DNA of 64,000 nt from an uncultured Aquimarina sp. (lineage in GTDB: Bacteria > Bacteroidota > Bacteroidia > Flavobacteriales > Flavobacteriaceae): NCBI GenBank assembly GCA_947498705.1, contig CANMLW010000002.1, positions 248,001-312,000 on the forward strand. Reading direction: 5' to 3'. The notes under the pieces are model-generated. The model did no database searches. It had not been told where the DNA came from and worked only from the letters and a program-made list of their open reading frames with translations. Below, piece after piece: positions 25,084 through 35,618 of this stretch. Position numbers and translations under genes: made by a program. How positions within the stretch are numbered: position 1 is the first letter of the stretch; each line of letters begins with the position of its first letter.

Positions 25084-26931
25084 ATGTGTGGAATTGTAGG
25101 ATATATAGGTCATAGAGAGGCCTATCCAATAGTTTTAAAAGGGTTAAAAAGATTAGAATACAGGGGGTATGATTCTGCAGGGATTGCACTTTATGATGGT
25201 GAGGATATTAAGCTATCCAAAACCAAAGGTAAGGTCGCAGATCTTGAAGAACGTTTAGAAAAAGAGATTCCAACAAAAGGAACTATCGGTATAGGACATA
25301 CCAGATGGGCAACTCATGGAATTCCTAACGATATTAATTCACATCCTCATGTGTCTAATTCGGGTGATTTGGTTATTATCCATAACGGAATTATCGAAAA
25401 TTATGATGCGCTTCGCAAAGAGTTGATAAATAGAGGATATACATTTACATCTGAGACGGATACCGAGGTATTGGTTAATTTGATAGAAGATGTAAAGACC
25501 AAAGAAAATGTAAAGCTAGGAAAAGCAGTGCAGATTGCATTAAACCAAACGATTGGTGCTTATGCAATAGCGGTTTTTGATAAGAAAAAGCCAAACGAAA
25601 TAGTTGTGGCAAGATTAGGTAGTCCTCTAGCTATAGGAGTAGGAGAAGACGAGTATTTTATCGCTTCTGATGCCTCTCCGTTTATAGAATATACGAACAA
25701 TGCTATTTATCTTGAAGATGGAGAAATGGCTATTGTAAGTAGAAAAAAAGGAGTAAAAGTTAGAAAAATACAAGATGATACTTCTGTAGAGCCTTATTTG
25801 CAAGAATTGCAAATTAACCTCGAGCAAATAGAAAAAGGCGGGTATGAACATTTTATGCTGAAGGAAATTTATGAACAGCCCAACGCTATAAGTGATACCT
25901 ATCGAGGTAGAATGTTGGTGGCAGATGGGATTATTAAAATGGCAGGCATAGATGATAATCTTGCAAAATTATTAAATGCTAAACGTATTATCATTATTGC
26001 TTGTGGTACCTCGTGGCATGCCGGTCTGGTAGCAGAATATATTTTTGAAGAATTAGTTCGTATTCCAGTAGAAGTAGAATATGCTTCAGAATTTAGATAT
26101 AGAAACCCGGTTATTCATCAAGATGATGTGGTGATTGCAATATCCCAAAGTGGAGAAACAGCAGATACCATGGCTGCTATTAAGCTTGCAAAAGAGAATG
26201 GAGCTTTTGTGTTTGGTGTATGTAACGTTGTTGGGTCTTCTATCTCCAGAGAAACACATGCAGGTGCTTATACACATGCAGGTCCAGAAATTGGAGTTGC
26301 TTCGACAAAAGCATTTACAACTCAAATAACAGTACTTTCTTTAATAGCATTAAAACTAGCTGAAAGAAAAGGAACTATCTCTAATAGCGATTTCCATTAT
26401 TTCCTTCAGGAATTAGAAAGAATACCAGAGAAAGTAAAAGAAACCTTATTGTCTAACGACCATATCAAGCATATTGCAGATACTTATAAAGATGCTAAGA
26501 ATTGTTTGTATTTGGGTAGAGGATATAATTTCCCGGTAGCGTTAGAAGGAGCCTTAAAGTTAAAAGAAATTTCATATATACATGCAGAAGGATATCCTGC
26601 TGCAGAAATGAAACACGGACCTATTGCTTTGATCGATGAGCAAATGCCAGTCGTAGTAATAGCTACCAAAAAAGGACATTATGATAAGGTAGTTAGCAAT
26701 ATTCAGGAGATTAAATCAAGAAAAGGAAAGATTATAGCTATCGTTACCACAGGGGACGTAACTGTAAAAGAGTTGGCAGATCATGTTATAGAAATTCCTG
26801 AGACAGAAGAATTTTTGACACCACTTCTTACTACGATTCCATTGCAATTACTGTCGTACCATATAGCAGTGATGTTAGGTAAGAATGTAGATCAGCCTAG
26901 AAACCTGGCAAAATCAGTAACAGTAGAGTAA
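25084..26931 (+). CDS. glmS: Glutamine-fructose-6-phosphate transaminase (isomerizing)
   Basis: A 615-residue enzyme of standard length. Residues 1-220 are the glutaminase domain with Cys2 as nucleophile (MCGIVGYIG) and RWATHG, HNGIIENY and TDTEVL motifs. Two SIS isomerase domains follow (ACGTSWHAGL, SQSGETADTM, then GRGYNFPVALEGALKLKEIS and EMKHGPIALID), ending in the catalytic tail NLAKSVTVE. It makes glucosamine-6-phosphate, the entry step to peptidoglycan and lipid A. Last gene of the GT5-DUF4270-glmS group. No glmS ribozyme is visible upstream, as expected outside Firmicutes. Confidence 0.97.
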   Translation: MCGIVGYIGHREAYPIVLKGLKRLEYRGYDSAGIALYDGEDIKLSKTKGKVADLEERLEKEIPTKGTIGIGHTRWATHGIPNDINSHPHVSNSGDLVIIHNGIIENYDALRKELINRGYTFTSETDTEVLVNLIEDVKTKENVKLGKAVQIALNQTIGAYAIAVFDKKKPNEIVVARLGSPLAIGVGEDEYFIASDASPFIEYTNNAIYLEDGEMAIVSRKKGVKVRKIQDDTSVEPYLQELQINLEQIEKGGYEHFMLKEIYEQPNAISDTYRGRMLVADGIIKMAGIDDNLAKLLNAKRIIIIACGTSWHAGLVAEYIFEELVRIPVEVEYASEFRYRNPVIHQDDVVIAISQSGETADTMAAIKLAKENGAFVFGVCNVVGSSISRETHAGAYTHAGPEIGVASTKAFTTQITVLSLIALKLAERKGTISNSDFHYFLQELERIPEKVKETLLSNDHIKHIADTYKDAKNCLYLGRGYNFPVALEGALKLKEISYIHAEGYPAAEMKHGPIALIDEQMPVVVIATKKGHYDKVVSNIQEIKSRKGKIIAIVTTGDVTVKELADHVIEIPETEEFLTPLLTTIPLQLLSYHIAVMLGKNVDQPRNLAKSVTVE

Positions 26932-26972
26932 GTAAAATCTTTTTGATAAAAAAGATTAAAATGTAATATAAG

Positions 26973-27007
26973 AAGCCCTGTAGCTATTTGAAATAGCTAC
27001 AGGGCTT
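26973..27007 (+). terminator. Terminator after glmS
   Basis: AAGCCCTGTAGCTATTT and AAATAGCTACAGGGCTT form a perfect 17-bp stem around one base (in practice a small AT loop), followed by T-rich sequence, 41 bases after the glmS stop. Confidence 0.92.
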
Positions 27008-27094
27008 TATGTTTTTTGAGGCACTTCACTTTTAGTTGGCGAAGAACTTTCTGTAAGCAATGAAACTTGGGGCTTAAAACTAGTTAAATGCTCA

Positions 27095-27130
27095 TTTGCA
27101 ACTATTTTACATATAATTTTACTATTTTTG
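27095..27130 (+). promoter_or_regulatory. Candidate promoter of the thiamine operon
   Basis: TATTTTTG at 27123-27130 fits TAnnTTTG and would start transcription near 27137, just before the riboswitch. A TTTG at 27095-27098 may be the -33 box, though the spacing of 24 is long. Confidence 0.55.
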
Positions 27131-27141
27131 CCACAGAAACT

Positions 27142-27222
27142 TTAGGGGTGTCCTTAACTACAAGTTAGGTCTGAGAAATACCCTTTGAACCTGATGCGGT
27201 TAGTACCGTCGAAGGGAAAAGT
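27142..27222 (+). promoter_or_regulatory. TPP riboswitch (THI element)
   Basis: The conserved thi-box parts are all present in order: AGGGGTGTC, then CTGAGA (27171-27176), TACCC, TTTGAACCTGATGCGGTTAG, TACCGTCGAAGGGAAAAG. It lies about 80 bases upstream of thiS and so should shut down the operon when thiamine pyrophosphate is plentiful. Between it and thiS there is no strong terminator hairpin with a long T tract, so control of translation or a weaker terminator is possible. Confidence 0.97.
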
Positions 27223-27301
27223 AAATAGCACATTATAAATGTGTTTTTTCTTCTCAAGATTAGGTATTTGACCTAAAGTTTTTGGTATATAGTAAGTAAA
27301 A

Positions 27302-27502
27302 ATGACCATAAACGTTAACAATCAACCTCATTCGGTTTCAGAGTCTATTACTTTGACAGAAGTAGTAGCGCAATTAAATATTATTTCGGCAGGAATAGCT
27401 ATAGCTATTAATAATGAAATTATTTCTAAAGACCGTTGGAACGCAACAAATTTAAAAGAGCAAGATCAGGTAATTATTATCAAAGCCACACAAGGAGGAT
27501 AA
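27302..27502 (+). CDS. thiS: Sulfur carrier protein ThiS
   Basis: A 66-residue ubiquitin-fold protein ending in the essential GlyGly tail (KATQGG). The tail is adenylated and converted to a thiocarboxylate that donates sulfur to the thiazole ring at ThiG. The frame starts with MTINVNNQPH, the usual first strand. It is the first gene behind the TPP riboswitch. The ThiF adenylase that would activate it is not in this window. Confidence 0.95.
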   Translation: MTINVNNQPHSVSESITLTEVVAQLNIISAGIAIAINNEIISKDRWNATNLKEQDQVIIIKATQGG

Positions 27503-27528
27503 TATGTGCCTTTTTTAGTATAAAATAA

Positions 27529-29406
<1,878 letters not shown>

Positions 29407-29427
29407 ACGTTGTTTTTATAGGAGTAG

Positions 29428-29530
29428 TTTTTAGGAGCTTATTCCTGCTCTTCGCTATATCTTTTTTGTAGCCATTCGATCTGTAAAGAATGGCTACAAA
29501 AAAGGATGCCGCTGCGATCAGGGCTAAAAA
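29428..29530. repeat. REP-like palindromic element between thiC and the tenI-like gene
   Basis: The outer ends TTTTTAG (29428) and CTAAAAA (29530) are inverted copies. Inside is a long stem, CTTTTTTGTAGCCATTC with GAATGGCTACAAAAAAG. The flanks GGAGCTTATTCCTGCTCTTC and GGATGCCGCTGCGATCAGGG resemble a dispersed intergenic element I recall from many Flavobacteriaceae genomes. It lies inside the operon and could reduce transcription of the downstream genes. Confidence 0.65.
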
Positions 29531-29576
29531 CTGATTTGCATATAGGTAGAAATCAATATGTGTAGCAATAAAAAGC

Positions 29577-30176
29577 ATGTTAATAGTACTTACATCAGAG
29601 AAGCCATTGCCTAACGAAGCAAAACAGATTAACGATTTGTTTGATGCCGGTTTAGAAATACTGCACTTGCGTAAACCAACGTTTACAATAGATGGATATC
29701 GGGCGTTGCTAGATCAGATTGATTCAAAATATCATTATCGAATAATGGTCCATCAGTTTCCAGAGCTAACCATGCAGTATAAACTGCGAGGGATACATTT
29801 ACAAGAGCAAGCACGTTTAGACTTGGAGGATGCTTTAGACGTCACTATTCAAGTGTATAAAAACAAGGGGTTTTTAGTAAGTAGCTCTTTTCATTCCAAA
29901 GAAGATATTAAGAACTGTACGGTTCCTTTTGAGTATGTGTTGTTAAGTCCTGTTTTTGGTTCAATTTCAAAAGCAGGTTATAAAGGAAAAGGCTTTGATG
30001 TAACTGATATAAAAAAGCATGTAGTTGGAATGGGAGGCATTAATGAAAGTACTTTGCAGGCGACATTCGATTTAGGATTTAAAGGAGTTGGTGTATTGGG
30101 TGGTGTATGGAATTCTGAAAATTCTTTAGAAAGCTTTAGCCAGATTTATAACGCCTATAAAAAAGTAGAAAAGTAG
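29577..30176 (+). CDS. TenI/ThiE-like protein (thiamine phosphate synthase family)
   Basis: A 199-residue TIM-barrel protein related to ThiE and TenI. Visible blocks are LEILHLRKPTFT, MVHQF and RGIHLQE, a SPVFGSISKAGYKGKGFD loop and VVGMGGI. The phosphate-binding loop reads SISKxGY, the TenI-like form, instead of the TTTKKN of true ThiE such as the second copy at 30975. A thiazole tautomerase role is therefore more likely than thiamine phosphate synthesis. Two ThiE-family genes flanking thiD are the usual flavobacterial arrangement. The ATG lies within the AT-rich sequence after the REP-like element. Confidence 0.8.
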   Translation: MLIVLTSEKPLPNEAKQINDLFDAGLEILHLRKPTFTIDGYRALLDQIDSKYHYRIMVHQFPELTMQYKLRGIHLQEQARLDLEDALDVTIQVYKNKGFLVSSSFHSKEDIKNCTVPFEYVLLSPVFGSISKAGYKGKGFDVTDIKKHVVGMGGINESTLQATFDLGFKGVGVLGGVWNSENSLESFSQIYNAYKKVEK

Positions 30177-30184
30177 TTGCTTTA

Positions 30185-30943
30185 ATGAGAATGAGACCTA
30201 ACATACTTACTATAGCAGGATTTGATCCATCTGGAGGAGCAGGTTATACATCAGATATAAAAACCATTGAAGCTTTAAAAGGATATGGACTTGCGGTTTG
30301 TACGGCCAATACAATTCAAAATGATGTAACATTTAAAACATGTTATTGGGTGGATATAGAGGTTATTAAAGATCAGATAAGTCTACTGTTTGATCGTTTT
30401 GAAATAACATATGTAAAAATTGGGATTGTGCAAAACTGGAGTGTCCTTGATCAAATTATTGATTTTTTGCTTAAAAAGAATGCAACTATTAAAATTGTTT
30501 TGGATCCTGTTTTACGGTCTAGTTCTGATTTTGAGTTTCACACGTCATCATCCTTAATAGCAAATGAGCTTTTGGATAGTATTTTGGATAAAATTTATCT
30601 TCTAACGCCTAATTTCATTGAAATAGAAAAATTATTTCCCAATAAAACTATTGAACAAACTATTGCGCATATCAGTAGAAAAACTAATTTATTTTTGAAA
30701 GGAGGGCATAGAGAAGAAGCAGTGGGAAAGGATGAATTATATACGGTACAGGGGATGCATTATGTTTTTAATCCAAAAGAAAAGAATTTGTCAGAAAAGC
30801 ACGGGAGTGGTTGTATTTTATCATCGGCTATTACTACTTATTTGGCACTAGGTTTTCCTTTGTTAAAAGCATGTTATCGAGGAAAAAGATACACCGAGAA
30901 ATTATTGAAATCTAATAAAAGTTTATTAGCCTACCATCGGTAA
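30185..30943 (+). CDS. thiD: Hydroxymethylpyrimidine/phosphomethylpyrimidine kinase
   Basis: A 252-residue ribokinase-fold enzyme. The N-terminal ILTIAGFDPSGGAGYTSDIK is the substrate-binding block of ThiD, VLDPVLRSSS is central, and the C-terminal EKHGSGCILSSAITTYLALG carries the anion hole and catalytic base region (GSGC). It phosphorylates HMP and then HMP-P to the pyrophosphate. It sits eight bases after the TenI-like gene and 31 before thiE. Confidence 0.94.
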   Translation: MRMRPNILTIAGFDPSGGAGYTSDIKTIEALKGYGLAVCTANTIQNDVTFKTCYWVDIEVIKDQISLLFDRFEITYVKIGIVQNWSVLDQIIDFLLKKNATIKIVLDPVLRSSSDFEFHTSSSLIANELLDSILDKIYLLTPNFIEIEKLFPNKTIEQTIAHISRKTNLFLKGGHREEAVGKDELYTVQGMHYVFNPKEKNLSEKHGSGCILSSAITTYLALGFPLLKACYRGKRYTEKLLKSNKSLLAYHR

Positions 30944-30974
30944 GAATTCTTAATTCTCAAAAAATGAATAAAAG

Positions 30975-31610
30975 ATGAATAAGATACAATATATCTCTCA
31001 GGGAAAAGACCCTTTGGATCATTTACATCATATTGAAGAAGTCTGTAAAGCAGGAGGTAAATGGATACAATTACGTCTTAAAGATGTAGATATGGCTACT
31101 TATCTAAATACAGCATTAAAATGCAGGCAGATTTGTGATCGATATGAGGCCATTATGATTATAAATGATAATGTGGGTATTGCAAAGGCTTCACAAGCAG
31201 ACGGAGTGCATTTGGGATTAGACGATATGTCAATAGTCGAAGCACGCAGAATATTAGGAGATAATTATATCATTGGCAGAACTGCAAATACAATTAATGA
31301 TTGTTTGCAGCATATAGAAGATAAGGCAGATTATATAGGGTTAGGGCCTTTTAGGCATACAACCACCAAGAAAAATTTGAGCCCGATACTAGGAATTGAA
31401 GGTTATAAACAAATAACCACAGAGCTAGCATTTAAAAACTCTAATGTGCCTATTGTTGCCATAGGAGGTATTAAATTAGAAGATATAGGTGATATTTTGA
31501 ATACCGGAATAGATGGGGTGGCAGTTTCTGGTATGTTAACAAATAGCACAGAATTAGAAGAAATAATTAAAAAAATAAATTCGCTAATAGCTTTTAAGGC
31601 TGGTAGCTAA
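30975..31610 (+). CDS. thiE: Thiamine phosphate synthase
   Basis: A 211-residue TIM-barrel enzyme with all ThiE motifs: [38 protein letters not shown], the phosphate loop [17 protein letters not shown], and [11 protein letters not shown]. It joins HMP pyrophosphate with thiazole phosphate to make thiamine phosphate. It is the catalytic copy of the two ThiE-family proteins here. It is followed by thiG after 13 bases. Confidence 0.95.
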   Translation: MNKIQYISQGKDPLDHLHHIEEVCKAGGKWIQLRLKDVDMATYLNTALKCRQICDRYEAIMIINDNVGIAKASQADGVHLGLDDMSIVEARRILGDNYIIGRTANTINDCLQHIEDKADYIGLGPFRHTTTKKNLSPILGIEGYKQITTELAFKNSNVPIVAIGGIKLEDIGDILNTGIDGVAVSGMLTNSTELEEIIKKINSLIAFKAGS

Positions 31611-31623
31611 TAGTTTAGGTAAA

Positions 31624-32397
31624 ATGGATACACTAAAAATTGCAGATAAAGAGTTTTCATCACGTTTGTTTACAGGAACAGGAAAATTTAGTTCTTCTAT
31701 ATTGATGAAAGAAGCGTTATTAGCTTCAGAAAGTGAATTAATTACTGTAGCATTAAAACGAGTAGATGTTACCGATGAGACCGATGATATTTTAACTCAT
31801 TTAGAGCATCCTAGAATAAACCTTTTGCCAAACACCTCTGGAGTTAGAGATGCTAAAGAAGCTGTTTTTGCAGCGCAATTGGCTAGAGAGGCGTTAGATA
31901 CCAATTGGATTAAACTAGAAATTCATCCAGATCCTAAATACCTATTACCAGATCCTATAGAGACTTTAAAAGCGGCAGAAGAATTAGTAAAACTAGGTTT
32001 TGTGGTCATGCCATATATTCATGCAGACCCTGTTTTGTGTAAGCGATTAGAAGAGGTAGGAACACAATGTGTAATGCCACTAGGTGCTCCAATAGGTAGT
32101 AATAAAGGGTTGAAAACATTAGAATTTCTAGAAATTATTATAGATCAAAGTAATGTTCCTGTTATTGTTGACGCTGGTATTGGTAGTCCATCACATGCTG
32201 CACAAGCAATAGAGCTGGGAGCAGACGCGGTTTTGGTGAATACGGCCATTGCAGTATCACAACAGCCGGTAGAAATGGCAAAGGCTTTTAAAATGGCAGT
32301 AGAGGCAGGTCGCATGGCATATAATGCAAAGTTAGCGCCCATCAAACAGCATGCAGAAGCAAGTAGTCCATTAACATCATTTTTAACTAAAAGCTAA
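31624..32397 (+). CDS. thiG: Thiazole synthase
   Basis: A 257-residue enzyme. [10 protein letters not shown] at the start, [39 protein letters not shown] (the Lys that binds the sugar), [14 protein letters not shown] and [20 protein letters not shown] are all ThiG signatures. It builds the thiazole ring from deoxyxylulose phosphate, dehydroglycine (from ThiH) and ThiS thiocarboxylate. The gene is intact, but its usual close neighbour thiH is pushed 440 bases away by the inserted four-helix-bundle gene. Confidence 0.96.
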   Translation: MDTLKIADKEFSSRLFTGTGKFSSSILMKEALLASESELITVALKRVDVTDETDDILTHLEHPRINLLPNTSGVRDAKEAVFAAQLAREALDTNWIKLEIHPDPKYLLPDPIETLKAAEELVKLGFVVMPYIHADPVLCKRLEEVGTQCVMPLGAPIGSNKGLKTLEFLEIIIDQSNVPVIVDAGIGSPSHAAQAIELGADAVLVNTAIAVSQQPVEMAKAFKMAVEAGRMAYNAKLAPIKQHAEASSPLTSFLTKS

Positions 32398-32407
32398 TTT
32401 GGGGATC

Positions 32408-32447
32408 AACCGACAGGTATCAGATACTAGGTTTCGGGTTGTCGGTT
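32408..32447 (+). repeat. Left heptad repeat/hairpin next to the four-helix-bundle gene
   Basis: AACCGACA (32408-32415) pairs with TGTCGGTT (32440-32447). The sequence keeps a 7-base phase (AGGTATC AGATACT AGGTTTC GGGTTGT CGGTTAT) and uses the same words (GGTATC, CGGGT, GTCGGT) as the right-hand tract at 32861, in complementary orientation. Confidence 0.55.
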
Positions 32448-32490
32448 ATATTGTGAATAAAAATAATATTAATACTTAATTAGGGGTAGA

Positions 32491-32841
32491 ATGAGGGATT
32501 TTAAAGAATTGAATGTTTGGAAGGATAGCCATGAGCTTTGTTTGTTAATATATAGTAAAACAAATCAATTTCCAGATACAGAAAAATTTGGGATAACATC
32601 GCAAATTAGAAGGGCTTCAGCATCAGTACCTACAAATATATCTGAAGGTTGTGGACGTGATTCAAATAAAGAGTTTGCAAGGTTCCTAAGAATTGCTTCT
32701 GGGTCAATTTCTGAAGTAGAATACCTTGTTATTCTATCAAAAGATTTAAATTATTTACAGGAAGGCGAAAAAGAAGAATTGTTAAGTCGAGTAATTATGG
32801 TAAGAAAAATGTTATATAAACTAATAAAAGCAGTTGTATAA
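32491..32841 (+). CDS. Four-helix-bundle protein (S23/23S rRNA intervening-sequence protein family)
   Basis: A 116-residue helical protein with the family pattern FKELNVWKDSHELCLLIY, FPDTEKFGITSQIRRASASV, PTNISEGCGRDSNKEFARFL, IASGSISEVEYLVILSKDLN. Members occur inside 23S rRNA intervening sequences, as Avd partners in retroelements, and as stand-alone genes of unknown function; they form pentameric, basic bundles thought to bind nucleic acid. Here it interrupts the thiamine operon between thiG and thiH, flanked by heptad repeats. Its stop codon overlaps the thiH start by one base (TAATG). Confidence 0.92.
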   Translation: MRDFKELNVWKDSHELCLLIYSKTNQFPDTEKFGITSQIRRASASVPTNISEGCGRDSNKEFARFLRIASGSISEVEYLVILSKDLNYLQEGEKEELLSRVIMVRKMLYKLIKAVV

Positions 32842-34019
32842 TGAAGAATATTCAACAAACACCCGACACCCAATACCCGATACCCAATACCCGATACCCA
32901 ATACCCGATACCTCATTCAAAGACATTTTCGATCAATATAATTGGGATGAAACGTTATCAAGCATTCTAACAAAAACAGAAGATGATGTTAAGCGGGCAT
33001 TGCAATCACAAAAGAGAGGTCTCGAAGATTTTAAAGCACTTATATCTCCAGCTGCAAGGCCATATCTTGAAACGATGGCACAAATGAGCAGTGCTATTAC
33101 AAAAAAGCGTTTCGGTAATACCATACAAATGTATGCCCCAATGTATTTGAGTAACGAATGTCAGAATATTTGTACCTACTGTGGTTTTAGTATGACCAAT
33201 AAAATTCCTAGAAGGACATTAACCGATGCAGAAATTATAAAAGAGGTTGATTTTCTAAAATCAAAAGGATATAACCATATTCTTCTGGTAACCGGAGAAG
33301 CAAATAAAACAGTTGGAGTAGATTATATTAATAAGGCAATACAGCTTATACAATCAAAATTTGCGAATATTACTATAGAAGTGCAGCCTTTGGATCAGCT
33401 AGAGTATGAGCAATTGATAGAGAGTGGTTTGTATGCTGTTTTGGTGTATCAAGAGACATATCATAAAGAAGAATATAAAAAACATCATCCTAAGGGTAAA
33501 AAATCGAATTTTGAATATCGATTGGCAACCCCAGATAGATTAGGTCGTGCAGGGATTCATAAAATAGGGTTAGGAGCTTTGTTTGGATTAGAAGATTGGA
33601 GAGCAGATAGTTTTTTTACCGCATTACACTTGCAATATCTACAAAGAACCTATTGGAAGACCAAATATTCTATTTCCTTTCCTAGGTTGCGACCACATTC
33701 TGGTGGGTTAGATCCAAAGGTAGAAATGACAGATGCAGATTTGGTACAACTAATATGTGCTTTTCGATTATTGGATGAGGATGTAGAGCTATCTATGTCA
33801 ACCAGAGAAAGCGAAATGTTTAGAGAGCATATTGTGAACCTTGGAATCACATCAATTAGTGCAGAATCGAAAACTAATCCAGGAGGATATGTAGTAGAGC
33901 CTCAATCCTTAGAACAGTTCGAAATATCAGACGAGCGCCCTACAGAAGAGGTAGTAGCTATGTTGAAATCAAAAGGATTAGAAGTAGTTTGGAAAGATTG
34001 GGCGTATAACTGGAAATAA
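32841..34019 (+). CDS. thiH: 2-iminoacetate synthase ThiH, with repeat-derived N-terminus
   Basis: A 392-residue radical SAM enzyme. The cluster motif CxxxCxxC is in ECQNICTYCGFS, with MYAPMYLSNE before it and LLVTGEANKTVGVDY after. It cleaves tyrosine to dehydroglycine and p-cresol for thiazole synthesis. The family normally begins near SFKDIFDQYNWDE; here the first 25 residues (MKNIQQ plus a heptad-encoded Pro/Tyr/Thr stretch) are extra. No ATG or GTG exists between the repeat and SFKDIF, so translation must use the ATG at 32841, coupled to the stop of the four-helix-bundle gene. The catalytic domain looks intact. The operon ends here without thiF. Confidence 0.93.
   Translation: MKNIQQTPDTQYPIPNTRYPIPDTSFKDIFDQYNWDETLSSILTKTEDDVKRALQSQKRGLEDFKALISPAARPYLETMAQMSSAITKKRFGNTIQMYAPMYLSNECQNICTYCGFSMTNKIPRRTLTDAEIIKEVDFLKSKGYNHILLVTGEANKTVGVDYINKAIQLIQSKFANITIEVQPLDQLEYEQLIESGLYAVLVYQETYHKEEYKKHHPKGKKSNFEYRLATPDRLGRAGIHKIGLGALFGLEDWRADSFFTALHLQYLQRTYWKTKYSISFPRLRPHSGGLDPKVEMTDADLVQLICAFRLLDEDVELSMSTRESEMFREHIVNLGITSISAESKTNPGGYVVEPQSLEQFEISDERPTEEVVAMLKSKGLEVVWKDWAYNWK
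32861..32912 (+). repeat. Right heptad tandem repeat, inside the 5' end of thiH
   Basis: Seven clean heptads in a row: ACCCGAC ACCCAAT, ACCCGAT ACCCAAT, ACCCGAT ACCCAAT, ACCCGAT, then ACC. This is a 14-base super-period. It is translated as residues 7-24 of ThiH (TPDTQYPIPNTRYPIPDT). Confidence 0.95.
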
Positions 34020-34138
34020 AAACATGTTTCCCTAAACATTTTGTCATATTACTGTTTGGAAAAGTTGTATTTTAATAACAAAGTTTAATAAAGATAATCG
34101 TACTTATTTGTTTACTTTAGTAGCTTATACTTTTTAAA

Positions 34139-35149
34139 ATGATATTAGTAACCGGAGCAACAGGATTGGTCGGAACACACCTTTTGGTTAAACTTATAAA
34201 GGAAGAGAATATAGTACGCGCATTATACAGGACAGAAACCAAAAAGGAAGAAGCAAGAAAGGTATTTGAGTTTTATTTTTCAAATACCGAAAAACATTTG
34301 TTCGATACTATTTCTTGGGTAAAGACAGATATTAGTGATATACCTGCACTTACCGAAGCCTTTAACGGTATAACACATGTGTATCATTGTGCGGCCAAAA
34401 TAAGTTTTAATCCGGCGAGATATAAAACACTTAGAAAGACAAACATTGAAGGTACTGCAAATGTTGTTAATCTATGTTTAACTCATAAAGTGCAAAAGCT
34501 TTGTTATGTAAGTTCTATAGCGACACTTGGCGAAAACCCTATTAGCTCCCAAATCAATGAAGATACAGAGTGGAACCCAGAAATACCTAATTCTGTCTAT
34601 GCCATCACCAAGTATGGAGCAGAAATGGAGGTCTGGAGAGGAGTACATGAAGGACTGGATGCGGTTATTGTAAACCCAGGGATCATTATTGGTCCCGGAT
34701 TTTTTAATAGCGGTAGTGGTGTTTTGTTTAAAAAAATACATAACGGCATGAATTTTTACACCACTGGCGTTTCTGGGTATGTGTCAATACATGATGTTAC
34801 CAACATAATGTATCGTCTTATGACAGGTGCTTTTCGAAACCAAAGATATATTTTGGTAAGCGAGAACTTGAGTTTTAAAAATGCATTTGAGATGATGGCT
34901 CAAGCTCTAAATAAACCCGTACCCAAAAAGAAAGCCTCTCCTTTTCTAATGTTAATTGCATATTATATACAAAGAGTTGGGTCTGTTATTTTAAATACAA
35001 AACAATCTATATTTAGATCTTCTATACGTACTGCATTTTTAAAGAGATATTATGAAAATGATAAAATTAAAAAAGAGCTTTCGTATAGTTTTGAGCCTAT
35101 AGAAAAAAGCATCAACGAAACCGCTAACTTTTTTTTGGATCAGGTATAA
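34139..35149 (+). CDS. NAD-dependent epimerase/dehydratase (extended SDR)
   Basis: A 336-residue Rossmann-fold protein. The N-terminal MILVTGATGLVGTHLLVKLI carries the GxxGxxG nucleotide motif of extended SDRs. YHCAAKISF, then YVSSIATLG and the catalytic YAITKYGAE (YxxxK) follow. It resembles dihydroflavonol-4-reductase-like and sugar epimerase proteins; the substrate is unknown. The C-terminal 80 residues contain hydrophobic stretches but no clear transmembrane helix. It overlaps the convergent DUF4296 gene by 26 bases. The 119 bases upstream are AT-rich. Confidence 0.85.
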   Translation: MILVTGATGLVGTHLLVKLIKEENIVRALYRTETKKEEARKVFEFYFSNTEKHLFDTISWVKTDISDIPALTEAFNGITHVYHCAAKISFNPARYKTLRKTNIEGTANVVNLCLTHKVQKLCYVSSIATLGENPISSQINEDTEWNPEIPNSVYAITKYGAEMEVWRGVHEGLDAVIVNPGIIIGPGFFNSGSGVLFKKIHNGMNFYTTGVSGYVSIHDVTNIMYRLMTGAFRNQRYILVSENLSFKNAFEMMAQALNKPVPKKKASPFLMLIAYYIQRVGSVILNTKQSIFRSSIRTAFLKRYYENDKIKKELSYSFEPIEKSINETANFFLDQV

Positions 35150-35618
35150 TTTTATTTCTTTTTTTAGAAGTTTTTCTAGAAGGTCCTGGTCTATTGGGTC
35201 TACCTTTAAATTTTAAACTATCTTCCTTTCTTTTCTGAATAGAATCTTTGATGGCTTGTATCGAATCCTCTTTTATTTTTAATTTTTCATACAAATCCTG
35301 CTTTTCACTTAAATTGGTTTGTACTTTGGTGATAATAGCTTTATATGAATCTATATGATTAGAGTACCATATATTGTTTTGAGTAAACATAGCACTGTCT
35401 ATCCCATATTTTTTTAAAATTATGGATTCTGGATTAATATTTTTCTCTTCAAAAAATTTTCTTTCAGAATTTTTTGCTGCCATTATAAATGCCATATCCG
35501 TTAGAATCTCTACCATACGATCCTCGGGTATCAATTTTTGAGGAGGCACGGGTTTGTCCAGACTTTGACAACAAATGCATAATAAGAAAACCAAGGAGTA
35601 TATTAAAACTCTGTTCAT
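35124..35618 (-). CDS. DUF4296 lipoprotein
   Basis: A 164-residue protein with a lipoprotein-type signal (VFLLCICCQS, Cys near 16-17). Residues 28-115 show the DUF4296 pattern: LIPEDRMVEILTDMAFIMAA, KKYGIDSAMFTQNNIWYSNH. The C-terminal 50 residues are a Lys/Arg/Pro-rich tail of low complexity. Function is unknown; the family is restricted to Bacteroidota and lies after pyrC in many of them. Its start overlaps the pyrC stop by four bases, so it is translationally coupled to pyrC. The 3' end overlaps the convergent SDR gene. Confidence 0.85.
   Translation of the reverse strand: MNRVLIYSLVFLLCICCQSLDKPVPPQKLIPEDRMVEILTDMAFIMAAKNSERKFFEEKNINPESIILKKYGIDSAMFTQNNIWYSNHIDSYKAIITKVQTNLSEKQDLYEKLKIKEDSIQAIKDSIQKRKEDSLKFKGRPNRPGPSRKTSKKRNKIIPDPKKS

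Noticed and set aside
27223..27300. Intrinsic terminator between the TPP riboswitch and thiS
   Set aside because: Only a short hairpin (AGCACATTATAAATGTGTT) with a modest T run, too weak to call confidently.
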